Positions 17,020 to 24,410 of a DNA stretch of 52,517 nucleotides are shown here, one piece after another. Position 1 is the first letter of the stretch; each line of letters starts with the position of its first letter. The notes under the pieces were generated by a model. The model searched no databases. It was not told the origin of the DNA and saw only the letters and a list, made by a program, of their open reading frames with translations. Both the position numbers and the translations under genes were made by a program. Origin of the DNA: Clostridia bacterium (GTDB lineage Bacteria; Bacillota_A; Clostridia; Oscillospirales; CAG-272); the NCBI GenBank assembly GCA_017468115.1, contig JAFUJS010000010.1, forward strand, positions 1 to 52,517, read 5' to 3'.

Positions 17020-17161
17020 TAAATCAAGTACAATAATTAAAAGCTTTGCTTTTAAAAATTCAAAGAAATCCCTACTTTGCAAAATTTGTACTAAATATTT
17101 GCTTCAATTTTTAGAAGTCAAACCGACATTTCAAGGGAATTAACAAATTTCAAAAAAGGTA

Positions 17162-17190
17162 TTGACAATTAATAAAAACTGTGATATTAT
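17162..17190 (+). promoter_or_regulatory. Promoter of tRNA-Arg
   Basis: TTGACA (17162-17167), 17-bp spacer, TATTAT (17185-17190), tRNA starting 20 bases later. Confidence 0.8.
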
Positions 17191-17209
17191 AATTAACGCA
17201 CTTATGGAT

Positions 17210-17285
17210 GCGCCCGTAGCTCAGCGGATAGAGTGCCCGGCTACGAACCGGTAGGTCGCAGGTTCGAATCCTGCCGGGCGCGCCA
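17210..17285 (+). tRNA. tRNA-Arg (anticodon ACG)
   Basis: 76 bases with encoded CCA. Acceptor GCGCCCG pairs with CGGGCGC, discriminator G; anticodon stem CCGG with loop CTACGAA carrying ACG (A34 would be read as inosine); T-arm GCAGG-TTCGAAT-CCTGC. The ACG form normally depends on TadA deaminase, not in the window. Confidence 0.97.
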
Positions 17286-17288
17286 AAT

Positions 17289-17333
17289 AAAAAATGGTAG
17301 AACTCACAAGGAGTACTATCATTTTTTATTTAA
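17289..17333 (+). terminator. Terminator after tRNA-Arg
   Basis: AAAAAATGGTAG pairs with CTATCATTTTTT (one G-T) around a 16-base loop, followed by ATTT. Confidence 0.7.
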
Positions 17334-17336
17334 CCG

Positions 17337-17387
17337 AACAAAATCGGCAGGATTCGAAGCAGCCGTTAAAAAACCTTTCGGGGAACG
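17337..17387 (+). repeat. 51-bp repeat with antisense tRNA T-arm, copy 1
   Basis: Differs from copy 2 (17656-17706) at one position. Its CGGCAGGATTCGAA is the exact reverse complement of tRNA-Arg bases 17263-17276 (T-loop to acceptor). Confidence 0.85.
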
Positions 17388-17468
17388 GTTTTAGGCGTTG
17401 ACCGAAGTATTTTTCAAGGTGCTAACAACATTCACTCGCTTATACCTTGAAAAATGCAAGAAGGAATG

Positions 17469-17486
17469 CCTGCCGGGCGCGCCAAA
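17469..17486 (+). repeat. Duplicated 3' end of tRNA-Arg (att-like)
   Basis: Eighteen bases CCTGCCGGGCGCGCCAAA identical to 17270-17287 (T-stem, acceptor, CCA and two more bases). A direct repeat of a tRNA 3' end is the usual mark left by integration at a tRNA gene; here it brackets only 199 bp with no integrase. Confidence 0.75.
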
Positions 17487-17487
17487 A

Positions 17488-17518
17488 CAAAAAGGAAGGC
17501 TTTTGCCTTCCTTTTTGT
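17488..17518 (+). terminator. Terminator after the tRNA-Arg fragment
   Basis: AAAAAGGAAGGC-TTTT-GCCTTCCTTTTT then GTTTTG. Possibly the original terminator of the tRNA gene before the insertion. Confidence 0.8.
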
Positions 17519-17655
17519 TTTGCTCTCGTCGAAGATTCGACATGTCTTTGAAAATTGTATTTTCAAATTAGGTTCGCAAGTGCAACGAAAGGCGGTGTGA
17601 GCTTGTTCACACAAGCCTCGGTGCAACTCGTTCCCACAGGGAACGCATCCTGCTA

Positions 17656-17706
17656 AACAAAATCGGCAGGATTCGAAGCAGCCGTTAAAAAGCCTTTCGG
17701 GGAACG
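17656..17706 (+). repeat. 51-bp repeat with antisense tRNA T-arm, copy 2
   Basis: 50 of 51 bases match copy 1. It is flanked on both sides by GGGAACGCATCCTGC (around 17640 and 17700), a second, nested direct repeat. Confidence 0.85.
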
Positions 17707-17732
17707 CATCCTGCCCGAACAGTATAAAAGCC

Positions 17733-18164
17733 TTAATTATTCAATAGCTCCATCGCTTTTTCGATTGCCCAGCCTTGCATTTCTACAAACATTTTGCCCT
17801 TTAGGCTTTCGTACTCGAGCCACATAAATTGGTGGTCGGGTTCGGTGGGCTCCTTTACCTTTTCCAAAAGCTCGCCGAGGTAAAATGCTTGTATTGGGTG
17901 GAAATATCCAAGCCTTGGATGCCTTGTGTACATTTCGGCAGAGCAAAGACCTTGCCCTACGTTTACTGTATAGCCTGCTTCCTCAAGGCATTCTCGCTCG
18001 ATTGCCTCCTTATGGCTTTCACCCTTGTCAATTCCGCCGCCTAAAAGGAAATAGCCCTTTGGTGTTTTGACAACGCCTATTTTACTCCCCTTTATTGGAA
18101 TAATGTAAGCGCCCTCACGGTCTAAATATGAGGCGTTTTCCTTTGTGCCAAAAATTTTGTGCAT
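17733..18164 (-). CDS. NUDIX hydrolase
   Basis: 143 residues, full length for a single NUDIX domain. The Nudix box is complete: GGIDKGESHKEAIERECLEE followed by AG (G-x5-E-x7-RE-x2-EE-x-G). It hydrolyses a nucleoside diphosphate linked to some moiety; substrate not predictable. Upstream strand pair KTPKGYFLLGGG is usual for the family. Start ATG 18164 has GGGTGGAG just upstream; the longer reading would put a promoter -10 (TATAAT at 18206-18201) inside the gene. Monocistronic. Confidence 0.85.
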   Translation of the reverse strand: MHKIFGTKENASYLDREGAYIIPIKGSKIGVVKTPKGYFLLGGGIDKGESHKEAIERECLEEAGYTVNVGQGLCSAEMYTRHPRLGYFHPIQAFYLGELLEKVKEPTEPDHQFMWLEYESLKGKMFVEMQGWAIEKAMELLNN

Positions 18165-18275
18165 TTTTCTCCACCCCTTAAGCGTTTTTCCTTTGCTGAT
18201 ATTATACCACTTATTAAGTGGCGGTTCATAGATATGTGGATTTTCTGCAAAAATGTGGGTCTGCCTTACAAAAAA

Positions 18276-18316
18276 AGAAAGAGCAAACACAAGATGTGTC
18301 TGCTCTTTTTTGTTTT
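18276..18316. terminator. Terminator of the large deacetylase-like lipoprotein gene
   Basis: AGAGCA-a-ACACA / TGTGT-c-TGCTCT flanked by an A-rich run and TTTTTT; ends the minus-strand gene stopping at 18317. Confidence 0.75.
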
Positions 18317-21300
18317 TTATTCGCCAGCTGACATTGTAATTACAATTTCGCCACGGTCCGGAACTGCATCTACGTATGCAAAGCCATCCTCAATAAAGTA
18401 GCTTACTGCCTCACCGTTTTGTGTTGCGGAAATATCACTCCATGTGTCAGGAATGTCTACCTTAATTGTAAGAGCATGGTTATACATAATGTCATCAAGG
18501 GTGTCTGTCAAGGAAAGCTTGATTGTGTTGCCCTCGTAGGATGTAGTTTCAACTGTTGAGGTATAAGACTCTCTCAGGTACTGAATAAGCTCATTATATG
18601 AAGGAGCCCATACGCCTGTCTTATATAGATATTCAAGCTTTGAAATTGTTGAAACATAGGTTGCATGAATGTAACCATAGGATTTCATTGGGTCAGCCTC
18701 AACAGCGTGGATACAGTCAAGTGTAAAGCCGTTATTGTCAAGAAGATTGTTAATAGCGGTTTCATATGTACCAAGCTCAACGTGGTAAAGCTTGTAGCCG
18801 CTGTTGTTGCCTTCGCTATATACCAGCTGTCCGCCTTGCTCTACATAAGAGCCGCTGGTCTTCCACTCGAATCTGTAATTTTCAGCATCGAAGTAGTAAG
18901 TACCCTCGCCCTCGTAAAGCTCAAGACGATTTGTTTCCTCACTATATACATAGTTTTGAACAACAAGCTCCTCAAGCTCCTTGAGTGAGAATGACTTATA
19001 GCCTGCGAAGGTGTTAAGAACTACATAACTACCGCTATAGTCGCGGTTTTCGCCGTTGTCAATTGCAAGATCGTCCTCCGGATCATCCGGATCCTTGATA
19101 ACAGGAATGCGTCCGCTTGCATCTGTCTTTGCGCCCTCAATCCATTCATCAAGCCAGTCGCCATATATTGGCTTGTTCGGGTCTGGCTCCTCCTTGCCAT
19201 CCTCTGTTTTGGATTTATCATAGCCTACTACAACCTTACCAAAGGAGCCCTCAAGGTTAAGAGCACCAAGTGCGCCACCTGCTGAATAGAACTTACCGTC
19301 CTTAACAAAGAAGTATAGTCCCTCAGACTGGTTAGCCTTAGACTGATATGCGTTCATATTACCCCAGTTAACCTCTTTTGTATATTCTGCAAGAAGGTTG
19401 AGGTATGTTCTGTCGCCACCATTACGTCCACACTGCATCAAGCCGTTAATGTAGATCGCTGTTGTGTCAGAGGTTGCACCGTTTGGTGTTGCAAAGGAAA
19501 GAAGCTGCTGACCTCTGAACCTAGACATAAACCAGAAATGAGCGCTATTAATATCTGTGAGATAGTAGCTTTCATTGATTTGTGTCGAGCTATATGAGCC
19601 TGAGTGGGTTTGTGTATGGCTACCAAGATCAAATGCGCCTGTTGCAAAATATTTATGCCAGTTATCAACATAAATATCCATCATACCAATAGTCATAAGA
19701 ACTGTTGCTTTATAACCAACGCCGTTGTTCCTTGCCCTATACTCGTTAAGAACAGGTGCGAACCACTCATATGTTGAAATATAGTTACCGTCGTCAAGAC
19801 CCTGTGCCCAAGCGGCAGGAGCATTCTTAAAGTACTTTGTAACAACAGCAGGAGCATAGGTATCAGAATATGCTCTTGTCTTTGTTGCACCGCAGGTACA
19901 GGTTGATGTTTGTGTGCCCATTTCGGTTTCGGTAGCAACTGCAGTAACCTTAAAGTCGCTCCAGGTATGGCCTGTTGCCGAAACACGGTTTGTTGTAATT
20001 GTATATTCTCCGCATCTACACTGAACTGTTGAGTAGCCCGCTGTTGTACAGGTGGGGGCAACCTTAACAGTTGATGAATGCTTATCGCTTTGGAAGGATG
20101 AATGTAAGCATCCAGAATACCTGTCAAGATTCTTTGCTTCTTCAATTACTGTATATGGGTCAAATGAGTATACATAGCTTTCCCAATAAACAGGCTCGTT
20201 CAAGATTTGGAGCTGGAGCTTGCTTGTTCTTACACCATCACCATTATTAATGACAGCCGAGCATATAGCAATATTTGTACCACCAACATTGCAGAAATCG
20301 AAGGCGCCATTTGGATCGCCTGCGGTTGTAACCTCATATTCTCCAATGGTTACCCACTCTCCGCTTGCGTCCTCATAAAGCAGGCGGAACTTTCTGCCCT
20401 TGGTCTGTGCTGTTGCGAACTGAACAGCCGGTACAAGCTTTTCTTCACCAAAGTCAAGAATAGCCCAAGCCTTAACCTCTTGCTCTTTGGTAGCATGCTT
20501 TGCATTTGTGTACCATTCGGTACCAAGGTTTCCATCTATAAGAGAGCTACCACCGGAAGCATATTCATTATACTTTCCACTTACTGAAACATTTGTGGCG
20601 GAAGCAAAGCCCTGCGGAAGTCTGTATATTTCCTTGGTTTTTGCATAAACCTCAAACTCGTGAATCTTTGCCGGTGTAAATCTTGAACCATGAGTTACAA
20701 CCGCTCTTACGGAGTCTGTATTAACAGGCTCTGATAAGATACACTCTAGGTATGCATAAACACCTGTATTCGCCGGTGCGTTTCGGTCATCAATTTCTCC
20801 AATCTTAACCCACTTGCCATCAATCAATGCCTCTATGTCGTATGAAACATAGTGGTTTTCTCCAAGCTGCCATGAATAGTAGCTCGGTACACTTAGTACT
20901 ATCTTTCCAATATCAAATTTCTCATTGAAATTCAACTGCAAATATTCACCGGTGTATTTTGCGCCATCAACAAGAGTGTCAGCCTGCCAGTATGTTACAT
21001 AATCTCTGTCGTTGGCATAACTACTAAGTGCAACTGTATAAAAAGAGGATGCAGTTGTTCCTGCAAAGTTATTAATATTAACAAACGGCTCATTTTCGTA
21101 CTTTCCGCCTGTGTAAAGGAAGTTGTTAATTTCCAGGTCCTTCAGGTAGAACTGCTCACAAAGCGGTTCAATCACCTGTGAAATTTTGCCATGGCATACA
21201 GAGCATTCCTTTTGCTCCAATCCTGCAGTATAGTCGGTTGCCTCGTATACTATCTCGAAACTTGAATAGTCGTGCTTGCCTGTTGCCTCAATATAGTTGC

Positions 21301-21841
21301 TCTTTGTGTCCATGCCACAGCCATTTTTACAAACGGTGTGTGTATAGCCCTTTTCAGCGCAGGTTGGCTGATATGTCTTTACGTCAAGGTCGTGTCCAAG
21401 CGCATCAAGCTTTTCCTTAAATGGGCCTCTGCAAATTGTACACTTGTACTGAATCCAACCACCTTGTGTACAGGTAGCGTCCTGTTGCTTTGAAATCTGA
21501 TAGTCATGTTCGCAGCTACTGGTTGAACCACTACTGTCGCCGGACCACCAAGCATCAAGTGTTATCTTTTTGGTAACCGTGTCGTTTTCAAAGTCCCATT
21601 TTTTAGCGCCATTGTACCAGCCATCGAAGGTAGCGCCCTCTTTTACCGGGTCCTTGGGTTGCCAAAGCTTATCGCCCTTCTTAACGGTAACATTGGAAAG
21701 GTCCTCGTCTGTTGTGCCACCTGCAAGATTGAACTCAATCTTGTATGATGGGCGGTTATCATCGCCACCGCAGGAGGCAAGGATAACAACACCGAGAAGC
21801 ATAACCATTACCAAAAGAAGAGTTAATAATTTCTTCTTCAT
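18317..21841 (-). CDS. Large multidomain lipoprotein: InlB repeat, Cys-rich units, two F5/8-type domains, NodB-like deacetylase domain
   Basis: 1174 residues. Signal peptide with lipobox LASC; an InlB B-repeat (about 30-98, FNLAGG to FDGWYNGAKKWDF); Cys-rich units of about 40 residues with CxxC and A(T/L)GH motifs (109-215, again about 595-665); two discoidin-like carbohydrate-binding domains (about 240-400 and 415-555, with ALSSYANDRDYVTYWQADT and SLIDGNLGTEWYTNA); then a polysaccharide-deacetylase-like domain from about 665 with GLDDGN (equivalent to the CE4 DD motif, about 683) and GSHTQTH (the H[ST]xxH metal motif, about 743). Probably cell-surface, acting on glycans, possibly de-N-acetylating. 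An internal low-complexity region (KDPDDPEDD) interrupts the domain. AAAGGAG precedes the ATG. Confidence 0.75.
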   Translation of the reverse strand: MKKKLLTLLLVMVMLLGVVILASCGGDDNRPSYKIEFNLAGGTTDEDLSNVTVKKGDKLWQPKDPVKEGATFDGWYNGAKKWDFENDTVTKKITLDAWWSGDSSGSTSSCEHDYQISKQQDATCTQGGWIQYKCTICRGPFKEKLDALGHDLDVKTYQPTCAEKGYTHTVCKNGCGMDTKSNYIEATGKHDYSSFEIVYEATDYTAGLEQKECSVCHGKISQVIEPLCEQFYLKDLEINNFLYTGGKYENEPFVNINNFAGTTASSFYTVALSSYANDRDYVTYWQADTLVDGAKYTGEYLQLNFNEKFDIGKIVLSVPSYYSWQLGENHYVSYDIEALIDGKWVKIGEIDDRNAPANTGVYAYLECILSEPVNTDSVRAVVTHGSRFTPAKIHEFEVYAKTKEIYRLPQGFASATNVSVSGKYNEYASGGSSLIDGNLGTEWYTNAKHATKEQEVKAWAILDFGEEKLVPAVQFATAQTKGRKFRLLYEDASGEWVTIGEYEVTTAGDPNGAFDFCNVGGTNIAICSAVINNGDGVRTSKLQLQILNEPVYWESYVYSFDPYTVIEEAKNLDRYSGCLHSSFQSDKHSSTVKVAPTCTTAGYSTVQCRCGEYTITTNRVSATGHTWSDFKVTAVATETEMGTQTSTCTCGATKTRAYSDTYAPAVVTKYFKNAPAAWAQGLDDGNYISTYEWFAPVLNEYRARNNGVGYKATVLMTIGMMDIYVDNWHKYFATGAFDLGSHTQTHSGSYSSTQINESYYLTDINSAHFWFMSRFRGQQLLSFATPNGATSDTTAIYINGLMQCGRNGGDRTYLNLLAEYTKEVNWGNMNAYQSKANQSEGLYFFVKDGKFYSAGGALGALNLEGSFGKVVVGYDKSKTEDGKEEPDPNKPIYGDWLDEWIEGAKTDASGRIPVIKDPDDPEDDLAIDNGENRDYSGSYVVLNTFAGYKSFSLKELEELVVQNYVYSEETNRLELYEGEGTYYFDAENYRFEWKTSGSYVEQGGQLVYSEGNNSGYKLYHVELGTYETAINNLLDNNGFTLDCIHAVEADPMKSYGYIHATYVSTISKLEYLYKTGVWAPSYNELIQYLRESYTSTVETTSYEGNTIKLSLTDTLDDIMYNHALTIKVDIPDTWSDISATQNGEAVSYFIEDGFAYVDAVPDRGEIVITMSAGE

Positions 21842-21856
21842 TTATCTACTCCTTTA

Positions 21857-21888
21857 GTAAAAGTTCCCCCAGCCTTAGCTGAGGGAAC
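21857..21888 (-). terminator. Partial terminator between the two lipoprotein genes
   Basis: Minus strand GTTCCC-t-CAGC-TAAG-GCTG-g-GGGAAC then TTTT. It lies between the upstream lipoprotein (21912-23189) and the large one, so it may lower distal expression rather than separate two promoters; no promoter was found between them. Confidence 0.65.
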
Positions 21889-21911
21889 ACTAAAATGCTT
21901 TATTTTACTGA

Positions 21912-23189
21912 TTATTCAGCTACGTAATTTTCGCTTCTAACAAGAAGTCCAACCTCTTGCCAAGCCATCAAGCCCTGGTGTGAGGAGTTTTCGGAAATTC
22001 TGATACCGTCGATTCTTTCTCCAATATCAAATTTTGCTACACCAACAGAGCCGGATCTTGTAAGAAGCTGCCACTCTGTGCTACCCTCAGGTAGGTACTC
22101 TATTGTAAAGCCTACACCGGAGCCATCGGTAGCTGTAACAAGGAAGTCTGCGTATACTGTCTTTTGGACTTCGAATGTAAGGATAAGAGCAGAGTTGTTG
22201 CCCTGTAGTGTAGTTGTCCATGCGTCATCCCAAGCACCATTAGTAACACAACCATACTTGCTATCTCCACCAAAAGCTGTGCCGTCAACCTTTACAAGCT
22301 CACCGCCCATAGCTTCTTTACCCATGATGTTCTTAAATTGGTCTTTTTCAACAAATTGACAGTTTCTGCATGTTCTTTCTGCGCCAAGAACCTCAAGTGA
22401 GAAGTTATCAACCCAGCCAGCGCCCCAGTCGTGGCCTGTTGCAGGTGTCTCAGATCTTGTCTGCTTACTACCGCATTTTTCGCAATAGCTTACAGATATA
22501 CCATCTTGTGTACAGGTTGGGAGCTGATATGTATCGTCCCAGAAGCCCCAAGCATGGTTGTATGTGTTATCGCTACACTTAGGAATTTCTTTCCATCTGG
22601 CAATAGCAACGATGAACTGCTGTGTCATAACTGTTGTAGCTCTTAGCTGAACAGTGTTGCCCTTAGAATCCTCGTAGAACCAACCCTCGAAGGTGTAGCC
22701 TTCTTTTTCAGGCTCAGGAAGGGAACTAACTCTATCATTGTAGTCAACGTCACGAATAAGCTCGTCAACCTCAACCTCTTCGCCATTCTCGTCTGTTTCG
22801 AGAATATGTCCGCCGGCAAAGTCAAACTCTACAGAGCCAACGGAGCCCGGTTCGCCCCAGTTAACCTGCTTCCACTTCGCAACGAGAATCATATCAAATT
22901 CAACCTTTGTGGTCTTTCTGATCTTGTCCTCAAAATCCTCGTCCTCTTCCTCGTACCAGCCGTCAAAAACGTAACCCGGTCTTGTTGGTGTTGGGAGTGT
23001 GCCAATTCTGTCGTTCTCTGCAACATATTTTTCCCACTCGTCGTATTCCTCGCCATCAACCTCGATAATACCGCCGTTAGCATCAAAGGTAACAACCAAG
23101 GAGTTACCACCGCAGGCAACAATCATAGGAAGAACGAGAACACATACAAGTAGAAGGCAAAGAAGCTTTACTAAAATGTTCTTTTTCAT
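21912..23189 (-). CDS. Lipoprotein with two InlB B-repeats and Cys-rich unit
   Basis: 425 residues. Lipobox IVAC (Cys about 26), two InlB/Flg_new repeats (about 30-110 and 118-200; each has the G-Y-x-F-x-G-W core: GYVFDGWYEEEDED, GYTFEGWFYEDS), one Cys-rich unit (PTCTQDG..CEKCGS..ATGHDW) like those in the next gene, a CRNCQ pair, and a C-terminal beta domain (300-425). Presumably surface-anchored with an adhesion or glycan-binding role. The shared Cys-rich units and adjacency suggest the two lipoproteins work together. Ribosome binding site AAAGGAAA. Confidence 0.7.
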   Translation of the reverse strand: MKKNILVKLLCLLLVCVLVLPMIVACGGNSLVVTFDANGGIIEVDGEEYDEWEKYVAENDRIGTLPTPTRPGYVFDGWYEEEDEDFEDKIRKTTKVEFDMILVAKWKQVNWGEPGSVGSVEFDFAGGHILETDENGEEVEVDELIRDVDYNDRVSSLPEPEKEGYTFEGWFYEDSKGNTVQLRATTVMTQQFIVAIARWKEIPKCSDNTYNHAWGFWDDTYQLPTCTQDGISVSYCEKCGSKQTRSETPATGHDWGAGWVDNFSLEVLGAERTCRNCQFVEKDQFKNIMGKEAMGGELVKVDGTAFGGDSKYGCVTNGAWDDAWTTTLQGNNSALILTFEVQKTVYADFLVTATDGSGVGFTIEYLPEGSTEWQLLTRSGSVGVAKFDIGERIDGIRISENSSHQGLMAWQEVGLLVRSENYVAE

Positions 23190-23230
23190 GATTTGTATTT
23201 CCTTTCAATATCATATTACAAATATTATAA

Positions 23231-23247
23231 GGGGGAGAACCGCCCCC
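23231..23247. promoter_or_regulatory. GC-rich hairpin in the 5' leader of the lipoprotein operon
   Basis: GGGGG/CCCCC with a 7-base loop, starting within about 10 bases of the predicted transcription start at 23256. On the minus strand it lacks a U-run, so an mRNA-stabilising 5' stem is more likely than a terminator. On the plus strand it is followed by TTTTCTTG. Confidence 0.5.
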
Positions 23248-23262
23248 TTTTCTTGCCCTTTT

Positions 23263-23291
23263 ATTATATCACTTATAAAATATAAAGTCAA
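23263..23291 (-). promoter_or_regulatory. Promoter of the lipoprotein operon
   Basis: Minus strand TTGACT (23291-23286), 17-bp spacer, TATAAT (23268-23263). Confidence 0.75.
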
Positions 23292-23348
23292 TTAGGGTTT
23301 GAATTTTTGAAAATTTTCGACCTTTTGCACAATTTTTCAATAAAAAAC

Positions 23349-23380
23349 AAAAGTGCACAAGCCGAAAAATTGTGCACTTT
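23349..23380. terminator. Strong hairpin, terminator on the minus strand
   Basis: AAAGTGCACAA pairs perfectly with TTGTGCACTTT around GCCGAAAAA. On the minus strand it is followed by TTGTTTTTTATT, a good U-run, so it can end transcripts from the DUF4886 gene and the element upstream of it. Confidence 0.7.
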
Positions 23381-23664
23381 GTATGCCTTGTGAGAGTGAT
23401 ACGAACCAATTTTGGAACGGTCAAAACTCCCGTCTTTGGCGTTAAAATTTTTTGAAATATTTTTATATGTCGGCAAAATTTTGCCTTAAACACGAGCTTT
23501 TTGACTCGTTCTAAAATGCCTTGCACCTAAAACCTAACTATTTAAAGATGGTTTTTGGTGCGGAGGAGGAAGTTTTACCTACGTAAGACAACGACGACAA
23601 TCCTAAAAACGCTTCAAATAGCAGGCTCTAGGTTGGTTTGCTTCGCTCTCGCAAGGCATACGAA
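23378..23664. other. 287-bp element closed by a 32-bp long-range stem; possible structured RNA or MITE
   Basis: The ends TTTGTATGCCTTG.. (23378 on) and ..CAAGGCATACGAA (to 23664) are inverted complements over about 32 positions, with two mismatches and four G-T pairs that are wobble pairs in a plus-strand transcript. Inside are further stems: GGCAAAATTTTGCC, ACGAG/CTCGT, and GCACC-t-AAAACC with GGTTTT-t-GGTGC around 23523-23562. No open reading frame of note. It lies between the DUF4886 stop and the terminator hairpin. Not recognised as any known RNA family; a miniature transposable element is equally possible. Confidence 0.5.
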
Positions 23665-23687
23665 TAATTGTCTTGTTTACAGGCTGT

Positions 23688-24407
23688 TTACATTGTTATC
23701 CTGTGGGCAATTTCCTTCAGCTTTTTGTTGATTTTCGCATCGGTTCCATCAGGCTCATATGTAACATCAAGAGGGCTCTTTTTTGTAAAGAAGCCGTACA
23801 TTGTAAGGGCTGCAAGATATCTTCCGTAGTCGAGGGAAAGGTGGAAGCCGTCACGGTTCATATTAAGTGCGGCGCCGGGTCTGAACTCGTCCAAATCTCT
23901 TGCCAGCTCGATAGCATCCCCACAGGGGATGATTCTTAAGCCGTGATTGCTTGCATGCTTGGTTGATGCGGCAATAATTGCATTGTACATTTTCTTTCTG
24001 TCGTTGTCGTAGCTGGCAAATCCGCCGTGGGTGCTCTTGTCGTCGTAAGCCCAGGTGCGGTGGAATACAATTTCAGCCTTAGGGCACTTGCTTCTTACAA
24101 AATTGATAATATGGGTCATATAAGGCTCATAGGTCTCTTCCATACCGGAAAAATGGCTTACCTGCTGAATGGTTACAAAATCCCACTCGTCCTCTAAAAG
24201 AGTTTCCTCAATAGCTGCCTTTCTTACGTACTCGTCGTCAATCTGATAGTCGTAAAATTGGTTGTTTTCAACTATGTTGTTGTAGTGTGTTTCAAGAGAA
24301 CAGCCGCCTATGTAAAGGTTTCTTACGTAAAGCTCCCCACCGCCAACCTTTTGCAGATATCTTGTTGCGTCAGAGGAAAAGCTGTTTCCAATGCAAAGAA
24401 TTTTCAT
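23688..24407 (-). CDS. SGNH-type hydrolase, DUF4886 family
   Basis: 239 residues. N-terminus ILCIGNSFSSDATRYL carries the nucleophile Ser in the GNSFS form characteristic of DUF4886. Later TIQQVSHFSG and the C-terminal RDGFHLSLDYGRYL, where D-x-x-H matches SGNH block V. No signal peptide, hence cytoplasmic; probable esterase or deacetylase of a sugar, substrate unknown. Its AAGGAG site lies in the last codons of the radical SAM gene, so the two are translationally coupled. Confidence 0.75.
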   Translation of the reverse strand: MKILCIGNSFSSDATRYLQKVGGGELYVRNLYIGGCSLETHYNNIVENNQFYDYQIDDEYVRKAAIEETLLEDEWDFVTIQQVSHFSGMEETYEPYMTHIINFVRSKCPKAEIVFHRTWAYDDKSTHGGFASYDNDRKKMYNAIIAASTKHASNHGLRIIPCGDAIELARDLDEFRPGAALNMNRDGFHLSLDYGRYLAALTMYGFFTKKSPLDVTYEPDGTDAKINKKLKEIAHRITM

Positions 24408-24410
24408 TTT

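Larger units (their letters stand above)
17286..17732. other. Non-coding region with tRNA-derived repeats and hairpins
   Basis: 447 bp without a credible gene. It holds the tRNA terminator, two copies of a 51-bp repeat (17337-17387 and 17656-17706), a 12-bp stem ATTTTTCAAGGT/ACCTTGAAAAAT (17409-17455), an 18-bp copy of the tRNA-Arg 3' end (17469-17486) followed directly by a terminator (17488-17518), and a run of small hairpins: GTCGAA/TTCGAC, TTTGAAAAT/ATTTTCAAA, GTGTGA/TCACAC and GTTCCC/GGGAAC between 17528 and 17645. Reads as a decayed insertion at the tRNA 3' end plus hairpin-rich repeat DNA. Confidence 0.6.

Noticed and set aside
17288..17468. Integrated phage or genomic island at tRNA-Arg
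   Set aside because: The att-like repeats bracket only about 200 bp without integrase or other genes; at most a remnant.
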